DNA from: Bacteroidota bacterium
GTDB taxonomy: Bacteria; Bacteroidota; Bacteroidia; Chitinophagales; Chitinophagaceae
DNA length: 64,000 bases
NCBI GenBank assembly: GCA_947457075.1
Contig: CANGUG010000002.1
Coordinates: forward strand, 124,001-188,000
Reading direction: 5' to 3'
The first letter of the stretch is position 1. Every line of letters starts with the position of its first letter. The translations under genes were made by a program, and so were the position numbers. The notes beneath the pieces were generated by a model. That model searched no databases. It was not told the origin of the DNA and was given only the letters and a program-made list of their open reading frames with translations. This document shows positions 35,938 to 44,882 of the stretch, in pieces.

Positions 35938-36522
35938 ATGTTAGCACCATCCATTCAAAAAAACGATAAAAAAGCAAAATTATTGATAGGTATTTTTTCT
36001 GTAGTCGTTTTTGTAGCTGTTACATTTTTAAGTAAGTTTTCACTTAAAGTTGAACTTCCTTTTGACAAACATATTTTTGCATTGATCAATGCAATGTTAA
36101 ATACAGGTGTTTGTATTTTATTGGTCGCTGCTTTGTATGCCGTTAAAAATAATAACTATCAGCTGCATAAAAACTTAATGCTATTTGCGATGTTTTTATC
36201 TGTATTGTTTTTAGTAACCTATATTGCGCATCATTTGTTTGCAGGAGAGGCTAAATATGGGGATGCTAACTTTGATGGAACGGTGGATGCATTGGAAGCT
36301 GCAGTGGTAGGAAATACACGCCCATTTTATTTAATTTTATTAAGTACCCATATTATTTTAGCTGCTACTAGCTTGCCCTTTATTTTATTTACGGCCTATC
36401 GCGGATTAACAGGGGAGTATGCTAGTCACAAAAAAATGGCAAAACGTATGTGGCCAATTTGGTTTTATGTTGCTGCCACAGGGCCATTGGTGTATTGGAT
36501 GATTAAGCCTTACTATAACTAG
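35938..36522 (+). CDS. DUF420 membrane protein (CtaM-like oxidase assembly factor)
   Basis: A 194-residue protein with five membrane helices and the DUF420 pattern: conserved His residues in YQLHKNLMLFAMFLSVLFL, YIAHHLFAG, STHIILAATSLPFIL and YASHKKMAKRMWPIWFYVA. CtaM (YozB) of Bacillus and Staphylococcus, in this family, is needed for mature heme-copper oxidase. An acidic loop (GDANFDGTVDALEA) between helices looks like a calcium-loop sequence. It ends the sco unit before a bidirectional terminator. Confidence 0.88.
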   Translation: MLAPSIQKNDKKAKLLIGIFSVVVFVAVTFLSKFSLKVELPFDKHIFALINAMLNTGVCILLVAALYAVKNNNYQLHKNLMLFAMFLSVLFLVTYIAHHLFAGEAKYGDANFDGTVDALEAAVVGNTRPFYLILLSTHIILAATSLPFILFTAYRGLTGEYASHKKMAKRMWPIWFYVAATGPLVYWMIKPYYN

Positions 36523-36540
36523 TTACATTAGGAATAAAGT

Positions 36541-36571
36541 AAAAAGGAGTGATTACATCACTCCTTTTTTT
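36541..36571. terminator. Bidirectional terminator between DUF420 and the ATL gene
   Basis: A 13-bp perfect stem (AAAAAGGAGTGAT / ATCACTCCTTTTT) with a 3-base loop has A-runs and T-runs on both sides. It serves the convergent genes ending at 36522 and 36589. Confidence 0.92.
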
Positions 36572-36588
36572 ATGCGGCTTGCTATTTT

Positions 36589-36936
36589 TTAGATGCTTAG
36601 TTCAATAGCTGGATCCCAAAATATTTTTTCAAATTCCACTACGGTTTCTTTTTCAACATTTATTTTTTCCTTTTCTAATAGTTCCTGCATTTTAGTGGGG
36701 GTTTCAAAATGATGTTTACCTGTAAGCATACCATTGCGGTTTACTACACGGTGTGCGGGTACTTTTGGTTTAACCCCATGAGAGGCATTCATTGCCCAAC
36801 CCACCATTCTTGAGCTTCCCCCTGTGCCAATGTATTTAGCAATGGCACCATAACTTGTAACACGTCCCTTTGGAATTAAACGAACTATATCAAAAACGTT
36901 TTGAAAAAAGTCCTTAGTCTTCGGGGTGTATTGCAT
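36589..36936 (-). CDS. Alkyltransferase-like protein (ATL) lacking the catalytic Cys
   Basis: A 115-residue protein of the MGMT (Ada/Ogt) C-terminal DNA-binding fold. The helix-turn-helix region is PKGRVTSYGAIAKYIGTGG (arginine finger region GSSRMVGWAMN). In the active-site motif PCHRV the Cys is replaced by Ala: PAHRV, residues 60-64. This is the ATL type, which binds O6-alkylguanine lesions without repairing them and marks them for nucleotide excision repair. It is the last gene of a minus-strand unit and its start overlaps the DUF5522 gene by 23 bases. Confidence 0.88.
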   Translation of the reverse strand: MQYTPKTKDFFQNVFDIVRLIPKGRVTSYGAIAKYIGTGGSSRMVGWAMNASHGVKPKVPAHRVVNRNGMLTGKHHFETPTKMQELLEKEKINVEKETVVEFEKIFWDPAIELSI

Positions 36937-37126
36937 CGCTGGCGTTTTTATTAAGTGTGGCTCTAATTAATTGCGCGCGCGTTTTGATGGGTTCGGGCAC
37001 TGCTTCATAATCATAGGGGCAATGTTTGCACGCTTCCCCACAGCAATAGCCTCTTGCCTCATGATAGGCCGAGGTAAATACCCATTTCCCTTTTGGATCT
37101 ATATAATAATCTACTCCGTTAATCAT
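36914..37126 (-). CDS. DUF5522-type small cysteine-rich protein
   Basis: A 70-residue protein with the pattern DYYIDPKGKWVFTSAYHEARG, here read as a Tyr/Trp-rich strand pair followed by GYCCGEACKHCPYDY. The four Cys (CC...C..C) are probably a metal site. Very similar short proteins are widespread in Bacteroidota (DUF5522); the function is unknown. It is encoded between trmB (53 bases) and the ATL gene (overlapping). Confidence 0.82.
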   Translation of the reverse strand: MINGVDYYIDPKGKWVFTSAYHEARGYCCGEACKHCPYDYEAVPEPIKTRAQLIRATLNKNASDAIHPED

Positions 37127-37179
37127 AATCTATTCATTAATCATAAACTACCTCTTTGATCATGCTTTGTTTTCAATTT

Positions 37180-38052
37180 CTATTCCATTGCCTGTTTTCC
37201 ATTACGCGCTAAACTATCATGTGTTTCAGTCACTTCAAATTCGGCAATTATCTCTTTTAATTTTTCATCCAAAGCGATTGGCAATGGCTTGTCTAATTTA
37301 AATTGGATATAATGTATACGATTGCTATTGGCTATGTTTAATCCTTCATAATATGTTTTAATAGCACATCGATTATCCCATTTTTCGGATTGCCTAAATT
37401 CGGTACTGTATAAATTATCTGTTGCCGTTATAAGCGTAAGTCCATATAAATCAATGACTGTTTTAGTAAAAAAATATAAATTAGGACTGTCTGTTTTTAA
37501 ATGCACCACACCAACATGTGTTGAATCCGCTTCTTTTTTTAAAAACTGCTGATACAACCTTAAAAATTTTGGATGGGTTAAACGCTTTTTTGCTTTGGAT
37601 AACCTTAATTGAGGATCTGGGAAAGTTATCCAAATTTCATCCACTTCCTCTTGGGCAAAATACTGCGTAACCTGGTCAATTTGTGTTCGTATAAATGCCA
37701 CATTTTTTAAACCGTCTCGGTTGGCGATGCTTGCTCCTTTCCAAATACGATTGCCTTTTAAATCTAGTCCTAAAAAATTGTGTGTAGGAAACATACGACC
37801 CAAACCTACTGCGTATTCACCTCGGCCACAAGCAAGTTCTAACACCAATGGTTTTTTATGTACCGCTGGCTTTGCTGACGCATCATCACTTAAATGCGCT
37901 GTTATTGCGAGGGATTCAACATCAATAGGGGTAGTTCCTTTTTCTAATTCAGCAAAAAAGGAATCCCACTTACCGGGCATCCCCTGTGGATATTCCAATA
38001 CATTTTCATATTCCTTAATCGCCGCAAATTTGATTAATTTTTTCTGCCCCAT
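37180..38052 (-). CDS. trmB: tRNA (guanine-N7-)-methyltransferase
   Basis: A 290-residue SAM-dependent methyltransferase that makes m7G46 in tRNA. The SAM site is seen as VLELACGRGEYAVGLG near residue 85 and the second acidic motif as LGLDLKGNRIW. The TrmB hallmark WITFPDPQ, followed by KKRLTHPKFL, is near residue 145. At 290 residues it is longer than E. coli TrmB (239), with extra sequence at the N-terminus and before motif I. ATG 38052 is used instead of the in-frame TTG two codons upstream. It lies 36 bases after the DAO-type oxidoreductase on the same strand. Confidence 0.93.
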   Translation of the reverse strand: MGQKKLIKFAAIKEYENVLEYPQGMPGKWDSFFAELEKGTTPIDVESLAITAHLSDDASAKPAVHKKPLVLELACGRGEYAVGLGRMFPTHNFLGLDLKGNRIWKGASIANRDGLKNVAFIRTQIDQVTQYFAQEEVDEIWITFPDPQLRLSKAKKRLTHPKFLRLYQQFLKKEADSTHVGVVHLKTDSPNLYFFTKTVIDLYGLTLITATDNLYSTEFRQSEKWDNRCAIKTYYEGLNIANSNRIHYIQFKLDKPLPIALDEKLKEIIAEFEVTETHDSLARNGKQAME

Positions 38053-38088
38053 ACGCAAAGATACTTCCTAAGCAATAACTTATAGGGA

Positions 38089-39249
38089 TTAATGTTTCAT
38101 TAATTGTACTACTTTTTGGGCAACAATGGGCGCAATGGCCACACCCATCCCACTCATCCGTACTGCGCAGTAAACATTGGGCTGCAGTTCCTGTATAATT
38201 GGCTTTTTGATACTTCCCATACCCATTGTACCACTCCATCTTAATTCAATTTTAGGCTTTTTGGATCCTTTGGGTAAAATAAAATTCATCATAAACGCTT
38301 CTAATGTTTTTTGGATGAGTTTTGATGTTTCAAGGGAAGTAGTTTTTTCGTTTTTGAAATCCTTATTTCTAGCACCTCCCAACAATAACCTATTGCCTAC
38401 ATTTCTGAAATAATAAAATCCTTCGTCAAAATGAAAAGTGCCTTTAAATTTTAAATTCGGAATAGGTGCTGTTACCAATACCTGACCTCTTGCCGGTACA
38501 ACATCTAAGCTTGGTACTAATTGTTTTGCAAATCCATTGGTACAAATTAATAGCTGCTTTGTTTCTATGGGGGCTTCTAAATTTGTTTTAATTGTTACTC
38601 CCTTTTTATGTGATTTGAATTTCTTTACCTCGGTATTAAATAAAATTTGTACACCTTTTGCTTGTACTGCTTGTTGCAAAGCCAATACCAATTTAGCCGC
38701 ATTTAGCTGCCCCTCAAAAGGGCTAAAGGCCAAGGCACTAATTTTTTGAAAGCCTAATTTTTTTATTTGCTTTGTTTCATTAGAATAAATAGGAAGGTAC
38801 TTGCCATTTTTCTTCGGTGTCTTTAAAACCGGAGCTAATAATTTATTTAAATAAGCAATATCCTTGTCTAATTTACTTATATCGTATTTCCCCGCTTCCT
38901 CAAATAATTCGTATCCTCCAAATTCATCATAATCGATAGTGGTTTTTTCAAATACTTTTTGAATTCTTTGTAATCCATCATATCGCATTTTTACCGTCTC
39001 TAACATATTGGCTTCCCCCATTAATTGTACATCATACATGAGTTCAGACACGCTTCCAAAACAACTAAAGCCTGCATTACGGGTACTTGCGCCGGATGGG
39101 ATCACCCCTCTCTCCAGGATGGTGATTTTTAATTGGGGATTTTTATGTATCAATTCATAGGCAGTCCACAATCCCACAAAACCACATCCGATAATCACAA
39201 CGTCCTTTGGAGCATAGTAAGTGGATTGTTCCCATAAAGAAATAGCCAT
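38089..39249 (-). CDS. FAD-dependent oxidoreductase of the DAO family
   Basis: A 386-residue flavoenzyme. The FAD-binding Rossmann motif is at the N-terminus (VVIIGCGFVGLWTAYEL, near residue 17), followed by GASTRNAGFSCFG, the usual second contact of glycine-oxidase/sarcosine-oxidase-like enzymes. A motif near the C-terminus (YCAVRMSGMGVAIAP) contacts the flavin again. The substrate is probably an amine or amino acid and is unknown. I place the start at ATG 39249 (MAISLWEQ), because the longer in-frame N-terminus adds 23 residues without family character. It heads the trmB-DUF5522-ATL unit. Confidence 0.88.
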   Translation of the reverse strand: MAISLWEQSTYYAPKDVVIIGCGFVGLWTAYELIHKNPQLKITILERGVIPSGASTRNAGFSCFGSVSELMYDVQLMGEANMLETVKMRYDGLQRIQKVFEKTTIDYDEFGGYELFEEAGKYDISKLDKDIAYLNKLLAPVLKTPKKNGKYLPIYSNETKQIKKLGFQKISALAFSPFEGQLNAAKLVLALQQAVQAKGVQILFNTEVKKFKSHKKGVTIKTNLEAPIETKQLLICTNGFAKQLVPSLDVVPARGQVLVTAPIPNLKFKGTFHFDEGFYYFRNVGNRLLLGGARNKDFKNEKTTSLETSKLIQKTLEAFMMNFILPKGSKKPKIELRWSGTMGMGSIKKPIIQELQPNVYCAVRMSGMGVAIAPIVAQKVVQLMKH

Positions 39250-39405
39250 AACAAATAATTTAGGATACAAATATCCTAATAAGCAATGAACCCACCCAAA
39301 ATGTTCCATTTTCAGCAATAATTATTTTTTGGGAACATATTTTAAAAGGTTATTCACCTACCATTAAATGAGAATAGCTACATTCAACTACTAAAATATA
39401 ACCAT

Positions 39406-40194
39406 ATGAAAAAAACATTGTTCTTAGGCTTTGCCATTGCCGCAATGGCTGCAGGCTGCAATCAAGCGCCCAAAACAGCTTCTCAGGAAGGGGTATATAA
39501 ACTTGACAAGCAAGTGATTACAGACGGGAAAACCGAAACGGTAAAAACAGCAGAAGGCGGTGATATACAGTATAAGATATTTACCACTGAAGGCTATTTT
39601 TATATTGGCATTAATAAAGATTCTACTGCAGGATTTGGAACAGGTGCTTATAAAAAAGACGGCAACAACATCACTGAAACGAACATATACAATAGCGGTT
39701 CTTTGGATACCGCTTGGGATGCTAAATTAGAAATCACCCAAAATGACAAAGGATTTACGCAAGTGATTCCTTCCTTAATGTATAATGGAGTGAGTTATAA
39801 AAACACCGAGGATTATACCAAAGTAAATACTACAGGAACAAGCGCCTTAGACGGTATTTGGCACCAAACAAAAACACTTGTTGTTAAAGGAAAAGATACT
39901 TCCGATCAAACCTACAATGAGTATAAAGTGTATAGTGGTGGTCATTTTATGTGGGCAACCAAATACATGAGTGATTCTGCTACAAAGAAAATGGCCAGCC
40001 TGGTTGGTCACGGCACATTTACTTTAAACAATGAATCCTTAACTGAAAACTTAGACTTATCTAATCGTGCAGGGATTAATGGCAAATACGACATCAAAAT
40101 TAAATTTAATGGTCCTGATGAATATACACAAGAAACGGTGGACACGGCTACTAAATCGGTTGGATTCAAAACCTATAAGCGTATTAAAAAATAA
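39406..40194 (+). CDS. Lipoprotein with two tandem lipocalin-like halves
   Basis: A 262-residue lipoprotein. The signal peptide ends in the lipobox AAGC (Cys near residue 18). The mature protein consists of two similar beta-rich halves. Half one begins EGVYKLDKQVITDG and half two DGIWHQTKTLVVKG; each continues with a strand carrying YKIFTTEGYFYI or YKVYSGGHFMWA and then G(A/T)GAY or GHGTFTLNNESL. This looks like an internal duplication of a lipocalin-like domain. Function unknown. Monocistronic, with its own terminator. Confidence 0.8.
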   Translation: MKKTLFLGFAIAAMAAGCNQAPKTASQEGVYKLDKQVITDGKTETVKTAEGGDIQYKIFTTEGYFYIGINKDSTAGFGTGAYKKDGNNITETNIYNSGSLDTAWDAKLEITQNDKGFTQVIPSLMYNGVSYKNTEDYTKVNTTGTSALDGIWHQTKTLVVKGKDTSDQTYNEYKVYSGGHFMWATKYMSDSATKKMASLVGHGTFTLNNESLTENLDLSNRAGINGKYDIKIKFNGPDEYTQETVDTATKSVGFKTYKRIKK

Positions 40195-40220
40195 TATTTT
40201 ATTCTAGTTTTAAGTTTGTA

Positions 40221-40256
40221 AAAGGCCGTCTTTAAAGGACGGCCTTTTTGTTTTTT
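40221..40256 (+). terminator. Rho-independent terminator after the lipoprotein gene
   Basis: A 10-bp stem (AAAGGCCGTC / GACGGCCTTT) with a 7-base loop is followed by a T-rich run. Confidence 0.93.
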
Positions 40257-40347
40257 CGCTTGTTTTTTCACCATCATTACCCTGGAACCAAAATATCCCC
40301 TAAATCCTTTAAAAATAGGCTCAATTTGGTATTTGCACGCGTTAACT

Positions 40348-42492
40348 TTATTTTTGACAATTCATTTTAATGGCTTCAAAAGCATCCTCGTATCCTAAAT
40401 CAGCCGCTTTTCTCAAGTCCGAACAAGCTTCTGTTGTTTTACCAATTTTTATTTTTGATAAACCTCGAAAATAATAGGATTTATCATATTTTGGATTTAA
40501 ATCAATGGCTTTGTTATAATCCTCAATGGCGTCAACATAATTTTCTAATACATAATTGGTGTTGGCCCTTAAATAATAAATAATATCACTAGCACCCTCT
40601 AATTCAATTACTTTATCAACATCTTCAAACACTTCGTCATAATTTTCCAAATAGTAGTTGGTATTTGCTCTCATAAAATAGCCCCTTGCTTTTAAAGGTT
40701 CTAGTTCAATCAAGTTTGTGAAGTCCTCCAGTGCTTGCTCATAGTTTTCCGATACAAAATAGCCAAGGCCTCTGAAAAAATAGGGCTCCACGAATTTAGG
40801 TTCCATGGCAATGGTTTTGGTATAGTCCTTATTGGCGTCTTCGAATTTTTTTAATGCATAGAAGGCATTGGCTCTATAATAATAATTATAAACATATTCA
40901 GGGTCTAAAGCAATGGCTTGATCTAAGTTGGTAATTGCTTCGGTATGTCTTTCTAAATCATATAATGCGCGTCCTTTATAATAGTAAACACCAGGAAGTT
41001 TATTATTGATGCTTAGTGCTTTATCATAGTCAATTAATGCATCTTCAAAATTATTCATTAAGAACTTGGCATTTCCTCTAAAATAATAACCATCATAATA
41101 ATTTGAATCTAGCTGTACTGTTTTTGTATAATCTTCAATTGCTTCGGCGTATTTTTCAAGTTGATATTTAGAGGATCCTCGGTAATAGTAGGCTTCTATA
41201 TAGTCGGGATTAATATCAATTGCTTTTGAATAGTCCTCAATGGCATTTTGATATTTATCTAGCATGTAGTAGGCACTTCCCCTATAATAAAAGCTTTCTT
41301 CATTTGTAGGTTCTAATTCAATAGATTTATTTAAATCCGAGATAGATTCCTGGTATTTTTTTAATGTATAATGAGTCCTACCCCTAAAATTGAAGGCCAC
41401 CGCATAGTTAGAATCTATTTCAATTGCTTTACTAAAGTCATCGATGGCTTCTTCTAAATTTTCTTCAAAATAATTGGTACAACCCCTATAATAATAACTT
41501 TCCTTTGCTTTTGGATTAAGCTGAATGGCCTTATTTAAATCAGCAATAGCCTCATTGTGTTTATCAGAATAATAATAGGCTTTCCCTCTATATTGATAAT
41601 TCATAAAATTAGCCGTGTCTATCTGCATAGCTTTTGAAAAATCTGTCACTGATTCCTGGTAGTTTTTTAAACTCAATTTAGCCCTTCCTCGATAAAAATA
41701 ATAGGCACCAATATTGGGATCCAATACAATTGCCTTATTAAAATTTTCAATAGCTTCCTTGTCTTTATTGATAAAAAAATTAGCCAAACCACCATAATAA
41801 TAAGCCTCGTTATATTTTGGATCTATATCAACCGCTTTACTATATTCAATAATAGCTGCTTCATAATTTTCTTGTGAGTAATATACATTGCCCCTAAAGT
41901 AAAAAGCACTTGCATATGTTGAATCTAGCTTAATAGATTTATTCAATTCGGTCATTGCTTTATCGTAATTTTTTAAACGATATTCAATGCGCCCTTTGTA
42001 ATAATAACTGCCAGCCGATTTTGGATCTAAAGTCAATGTTTTATTAAAATCGGGTAATGCACTATTGTAATTTTCTAAGTAAAAATGGGCAACCCCACGA
42101 AAATAATAGGCTAAAAAGTCCTTTGAATTGAGTTCAATGGTTTTGTTTAAATCAAGAATGGCTCCTTTATAATCCTCTAAATAATACTTTGATTTTGCCC
42201 TATAATAATAAGCAACTCCATCCTTTGGATTTAATTCAATGGCTTTGGTAAAGTCAGGGATTGCTTGTTTGAAATTTTCTTGATAAAACTTAGCCCTTCC
42301 CCTAAAATTAAATGCAATAGAATCGCCAGGGTTTTGTTGAATAACCTTGTCGAAATCCGCAATGGCATCGGAGAATTCACTTTGTTGGACTTTTTCAATT
42401 CCAGTATTTCTTAACTGTTCGGTAGTTTGAGCTTTGCTATAATTAGCCAGCGTTAGGGTACAAATGACAAATAGAATTTTTTTCATATTCAT
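40348..42492 (-). CDS. Secreted protein made of 20 tandem TPR repeats
   Basis: A 714-residue protein. After a signal peptide (ILFVICTLTLANYSKAQ) the entire mature chain is 20 contiguous 34-residue tetratricopeptide repeats. Nearly all follow the pattern AYYYRGxAxYxLExYxxAIxDxxKAIxLxPxY. The aromatic triplet (YYY, YYF or FYF) followed by RG is unusually uniform. A short helical cap ends in NCQK. Such a superhelix gives a long periplasmic or outer-membrane scaffold. The first ATG (42492) gives MNMKK; ATG 42486 (MKKILF) is an equally good start. It is divergent from the FISUMP-type gene group. Confidence 0.88.
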   Translation of the reverse strand: MNMKKILFVICTLTLANYSKAQTTEQLRNTGIEKVQQSEFSDAIADFDKVIQQNPGDSIAFNFRGRAKFYQENFKQAIPDFTKAIELNPKDGVAYYYRAKSKYYLEDYKGAILDLNKTIELNSKDFLAYYFRGVAHFYLENYNSALPDFNKTLTLDPKSAGSYYYKGRIEYRLKNYDKAMTELNKSIKLDSTYASAFYFRGNVYYSQENYEAAIIEYSKAVDIDPKYNEAYYYGGLANFFINKDKEAIENFNKAIVLDPNIGAYYFYRGRAKLSLKNYQESVTDFSKAMQIDTANFMNYQYRGKAYYYSDKHNEAIADLNKAIQLNPKAKESYYYRGCTNYFEENLEEAIDDFSKAIEIDSNYAVAFNFRGRTHYTLKKYQESISDLNKSIELEPTNEESFYYRGSAYYMLDKYQNAIEDYSKAIDINPDYIEAYYYRGSSKYQLEKYAEAIEDYTKTVQLDSNYYDGYYFRGNAKFLMNNFEDALIDYDKALSINNKLPGVYYYKGRALYDLERHTEAITNLDQAIALDPEYVYNYYYRANAFYALKKFEDANKDYTKTIAMEPKFVEPYFFRGLGYFVSENYEQALEDFTNLIELEPLKARGYFMRANTNYYLENYDEVFEDVDKVIELEGASDIIYYLRANTNYVLENYVDAIEDYNKAIDLNPKYDKSYYFRGLSKIKIGKTTEACSDLRKAADLGYEDAFEAIKMNCQK

Positions 42493-42594
42493 AAAATTAC
42501 ATATAAATACATACAGTAATTGCCAAGGAAATTGTAAATATTTGGTAACAAAATGTAAAATTACACTTAGATTTACATTAATAATATATACAAT

Positions 42595-42975
42595 ATGAAA
42601 AAGTTGCTCCTTTGGCCGCTTCTATTTATTTCTTGTATCTGTATTGCACAAAATGCAACAGAAATAATTGGTAAGCCCGTAAAAATTAGCAACTTACTTG
42701 TTGCACAAAATGATTTCTCTAGAGAAATGAATTGGGTAGATGCAAAAAAAGCTTGCAGTTCCTTAGGAAAAGGTTGGAGATTGCCTAACAAAAAAGAATT
42801 AGATATGCTTTATATAAACAGATTTGATATTGGTGGTTTTATGCGTCAATATTATTGGAGTTCTACCGGAAGCAATAGTATGGATGCTTGGAAACAGTCC
42901 TTTAATAATGGAGTACAGATTACTTCAACATTGAATGATGCTACCTGCTTTGTTCGTGCCGTAAAGTCTAATTAA
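42595..42975 (+). CDS. Small secreted DUF1566-like protein, paralog 1
   Basis: A 126-residue protein with signal peptide (LLLWPLLFISCICIAQ). The mature part holds IIGKPVKISNLLVAQNDF, then DAKKACSSLGKGWRLPNKKE and a Trp/Ser strand (QYYWSSTGS), ending CFVRAVKS. The WRLP motif and the closing FVRAV are typical of DUF1566/Lcl and FISUMP C-type-lectin-like domains. Two shorter paralogs follow at 44455 and 44883. The function is unknown, possibly surface ligand binding. Confidence 0.75.
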   Translation: MKKLLLWPLLFISCICIAQNATEIIGKPVKISNLLVAQNDFSREMNWVDAKKACSSLGKGWRLPNKKELDMLYINRFDIGGFMRQYYWSSTGSNSMDAWKQSFNNGVQITSTLNDATCFVRAVKSN

Positions 42976-43016
42976 TTTTAAATAAAGTTCGTCAATTATA
43001 TAATCTTTACATTTTT

Positions 43017-44420
43017 ATGAAAAAAATAATACCCTATTTCACTTTATTATTTTTGTGCTTAATCAATTTCAGTTCATTTACAATTGTTCATGGACAAGTA
43101 AAAATTGGGGAGCAAGTTTGGATGTCTGCCAACTTAAACACTTCAAAGTTTCAAAATGGAGACCCTATATTTGAGGCCAAAACCAAGGAGCAATGGGCGA
43201 ATGCAGCTAAAAATAAAAAGGCTGCCTGGTGTTATTATAAAAACAGCACCGAGAATGGAACTGTTTACGGTAAGTTATATAATTGGTATGCAGTAAATGA
43301 TCCAAGAGGATTAGCGCCAAAAGGTTGGCATGTACCAACCAAAAAAGATTGGAATGAATTAGTCAGCCATTTGTTAACTATTGATAATTATGTTTGTTCC
43401 TCCTTAAAAACAAAATCTGGGTGGAAAAAATATGAATATGGAGGAAGTGAGGAGGGTTCAGATTGTGCCTATTGTAATGGAACTGGACGAAGATACTCCA
43501 GTTTGAGTTATAAATATATTTATTGTGTTATGTGCAATGGGACGGGTGGGGATAGAAGGTATGTTGAAAAAAGAACTATCTCCGGTAATGGTACCAACAA
43601 TAGTGGTTTTGCTGCAAAGCCTGGTAGCAACAGATTTGCTGATGGAGATTTTAATAAATATTTAGGGGAACTAGCTGTATGGTGGACTTCCACAGAATTA
43701 GATGCTGAAGATGCTTATGATTTTTATGTTGATAATGAAAATAATAGGGCTGGAAGCGAAAGTAAGTTAGGAAAAGGATATGGATGTGCTGTTAGACTCA
43801 TTAAAGATAAAAGCCCTGAAGTTTTAGAAAAAGAAAGACTATTGGAGGAAGAGAAAAAACAAAAGGAATTGATGGAGCAACAAAGGAAGGAAGAAGAAAG
43901 AATCGCCAATGAAAAAAGAATACAGGAGGAGAAAATCGCTAGAGAGAAAAAGATCAAAGAGGAAGAAAGAATCAGAAGAGAGCGACAAGAACAAATGATC
44001 AGAAAGCAAAGAGAGGAAGCTGAATTAAGACGCATACAAGAGAAAAAAGAAGAGGAAGAGAAATTTTTAAACAATGTAGTTACTGTTAAAAGAATAATTG
44101 GGAAAAAAGAATTAGGCAACGATTTTAAAGGAACTATTCAGCAAGCTGAAGCATTATTAGAAAAAATTGGCCCTAATTGGCGATTTATTTTTGAATATGA
44201 AATGAATAGCCTGGTTGATGTAAATGGGATGAAGGGTAATTTTTCTAGTGACCGGTTTTTAGATTGGGAGGAAAGTAACCCTTATTTAGTAAAAGGGAAT
44301 GATAGCAAGTACAAAGAAGCACATTTAACAACCAATAGTATTGGGTGGCGAAAATTAAGTTATAAGGAAGCGGATCCCAAAAAATCGTATAATATATTCT
44401 TCCTCAAAGTGAAGAAATAA
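43017..44420 (+). CDS. FISUMP-domain protein with a DnaJ-like Cys insert and Lys/Glu-rich coiled coil
   Basis: A 467-residue protein with signal peptide (ending IVHGQ). Residues about 28-110 and 180-260 form a FISUMP (Fib_succ_major) domain: IGEQVWMSANLNTSKFQNG, YGKLYNWYAVND, GWHVPTKKDWNEL, NSGFAAKPG and WWTSTELD. Inserted near residues 145-180 are two CxxCxGTG motifs (CAYCNGTG and CVMCNGTG), the type of zinc motif found in DnaJ and in tandem FISUMP proteins. A charged coiled coil rich in Lys, Glu and Arg covers about residues 265-355, followed by a C-terminal globular domain without known homology. It is flanked by the three small paralogs. Confidence 0.8.
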   Translation: MKKIIPYFTLLFLCLINFSSFTIVHGQVKIGEQVWMSANLNTSKFQNGDPIFEAKTKEQWANAAKNKKAAWCYYKNSTENGTVYGKLYNWYAVNDPRGLAPKGWHVPTKKDWNELVSHLLTIDNYVCSSLKTKSGWKKYEYGGSEEGSDCAYCNGTGRRYSSLSYKYIYCVMCNGTGGDRRYVEKRTISGNGTNNSGFAAKPGSNRFADGDFNKYLGELAVWWTSTELDAEDAYDFYVDNENNRAGSESKLGKGYGCAVRLIKDKSPEVLEKERLLEEEKKQKELMEQQRKEEERIANEKRIQEEKIAREKKIKEEERIRRERQEQMIRKQREEAELRRIQEKKEEEEKFLNNVVTVKRIIGKKELGNDFKGTIQQAEALLEKIGPNWRFIFEYEMNSLVDVNGMKGNFSSDRFLDWEESNPYLVKGNDSKYKEAHLTTNSIGWRKLSYKEADPKKSYNIFFLKVKK

Positions 44421-44454
44421 ACTAAAACCAAGTTGATTTAAATAAAGAACAATT

Positions 44455-44841
44455 ATGAAAAAATTATTACTACTACCGTTGTTATTGATGACTTGTTTTT
44501 GTTTTGCACAAAATCCGCAAGCAATTATTGGAAAGCCATATAGGATTGGTAATCTTGAAATTGCCCAGTATGACTTTGCAAAATCAATGTATATTGATCA
44601 AGCAGAAAAAGCTTGTAGAGGGTTGGGGGCCGGATGGAGATTGCCTACCAAAAGTGAGTTGAATATTCTATACTGGAATAAGTCAAAGATTAAAATTGGC
44701 GGCTATTCTTTTAATTTCTACTGGGGTGATAATGAGGATAAGGATTATCCTGTAATGAGACAAAACTTTAGTAATGGGGAGCAAGAAGTAGTGTATGAAG
44801 ATGATAGAATGAGAGTGCGTGCTGTTAGAACTATTAGATAG
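44455..44841 (+). CDS. Small secreted DUF1566-like protein, paralog 2
   Basis: A 128-residue protein with signal peptide (LLLLPLLLMTCFCFAQ) and the same plan as its neighbours: AIIGKPYRIGNLEIAQYDF, then ACRGLGAGWRLPTKSELN, an aromatic strand (FNFYWGDNED), and VRAVRTI at the end. It starts 34 bases after the FISUMP gene and 41 bases before paralog 3. The upstream bases AATTATGAAAAA are nearly the same in front of paralogs 2 and 3, supporting recent tandem duplication. Confidence 0.75.
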   Translation: MKKLLLLPLLLMTCFCFAQNPQAIIGKPYRIGNLEIAQYDFAKSMYIDQAEKACRGLGAGWRLPTKSELNILYWNKSKIKIGGYSFNFYWGDNEDKDYPVMRQNFSNGEQEVVYEDDRMRVRAVRTIR

Positions 44842-44882
44842 TTGAAAGTATGCTGTAGTTTTTTATTTAATTAAATACAATT

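Noticed and set aside
43724..44119. 131-residue Ser/Phe-rich ORF antisense to the FISUMP gene
   Set aside because: It arises from the Lys/Glu coiled-coil codons read backwards.
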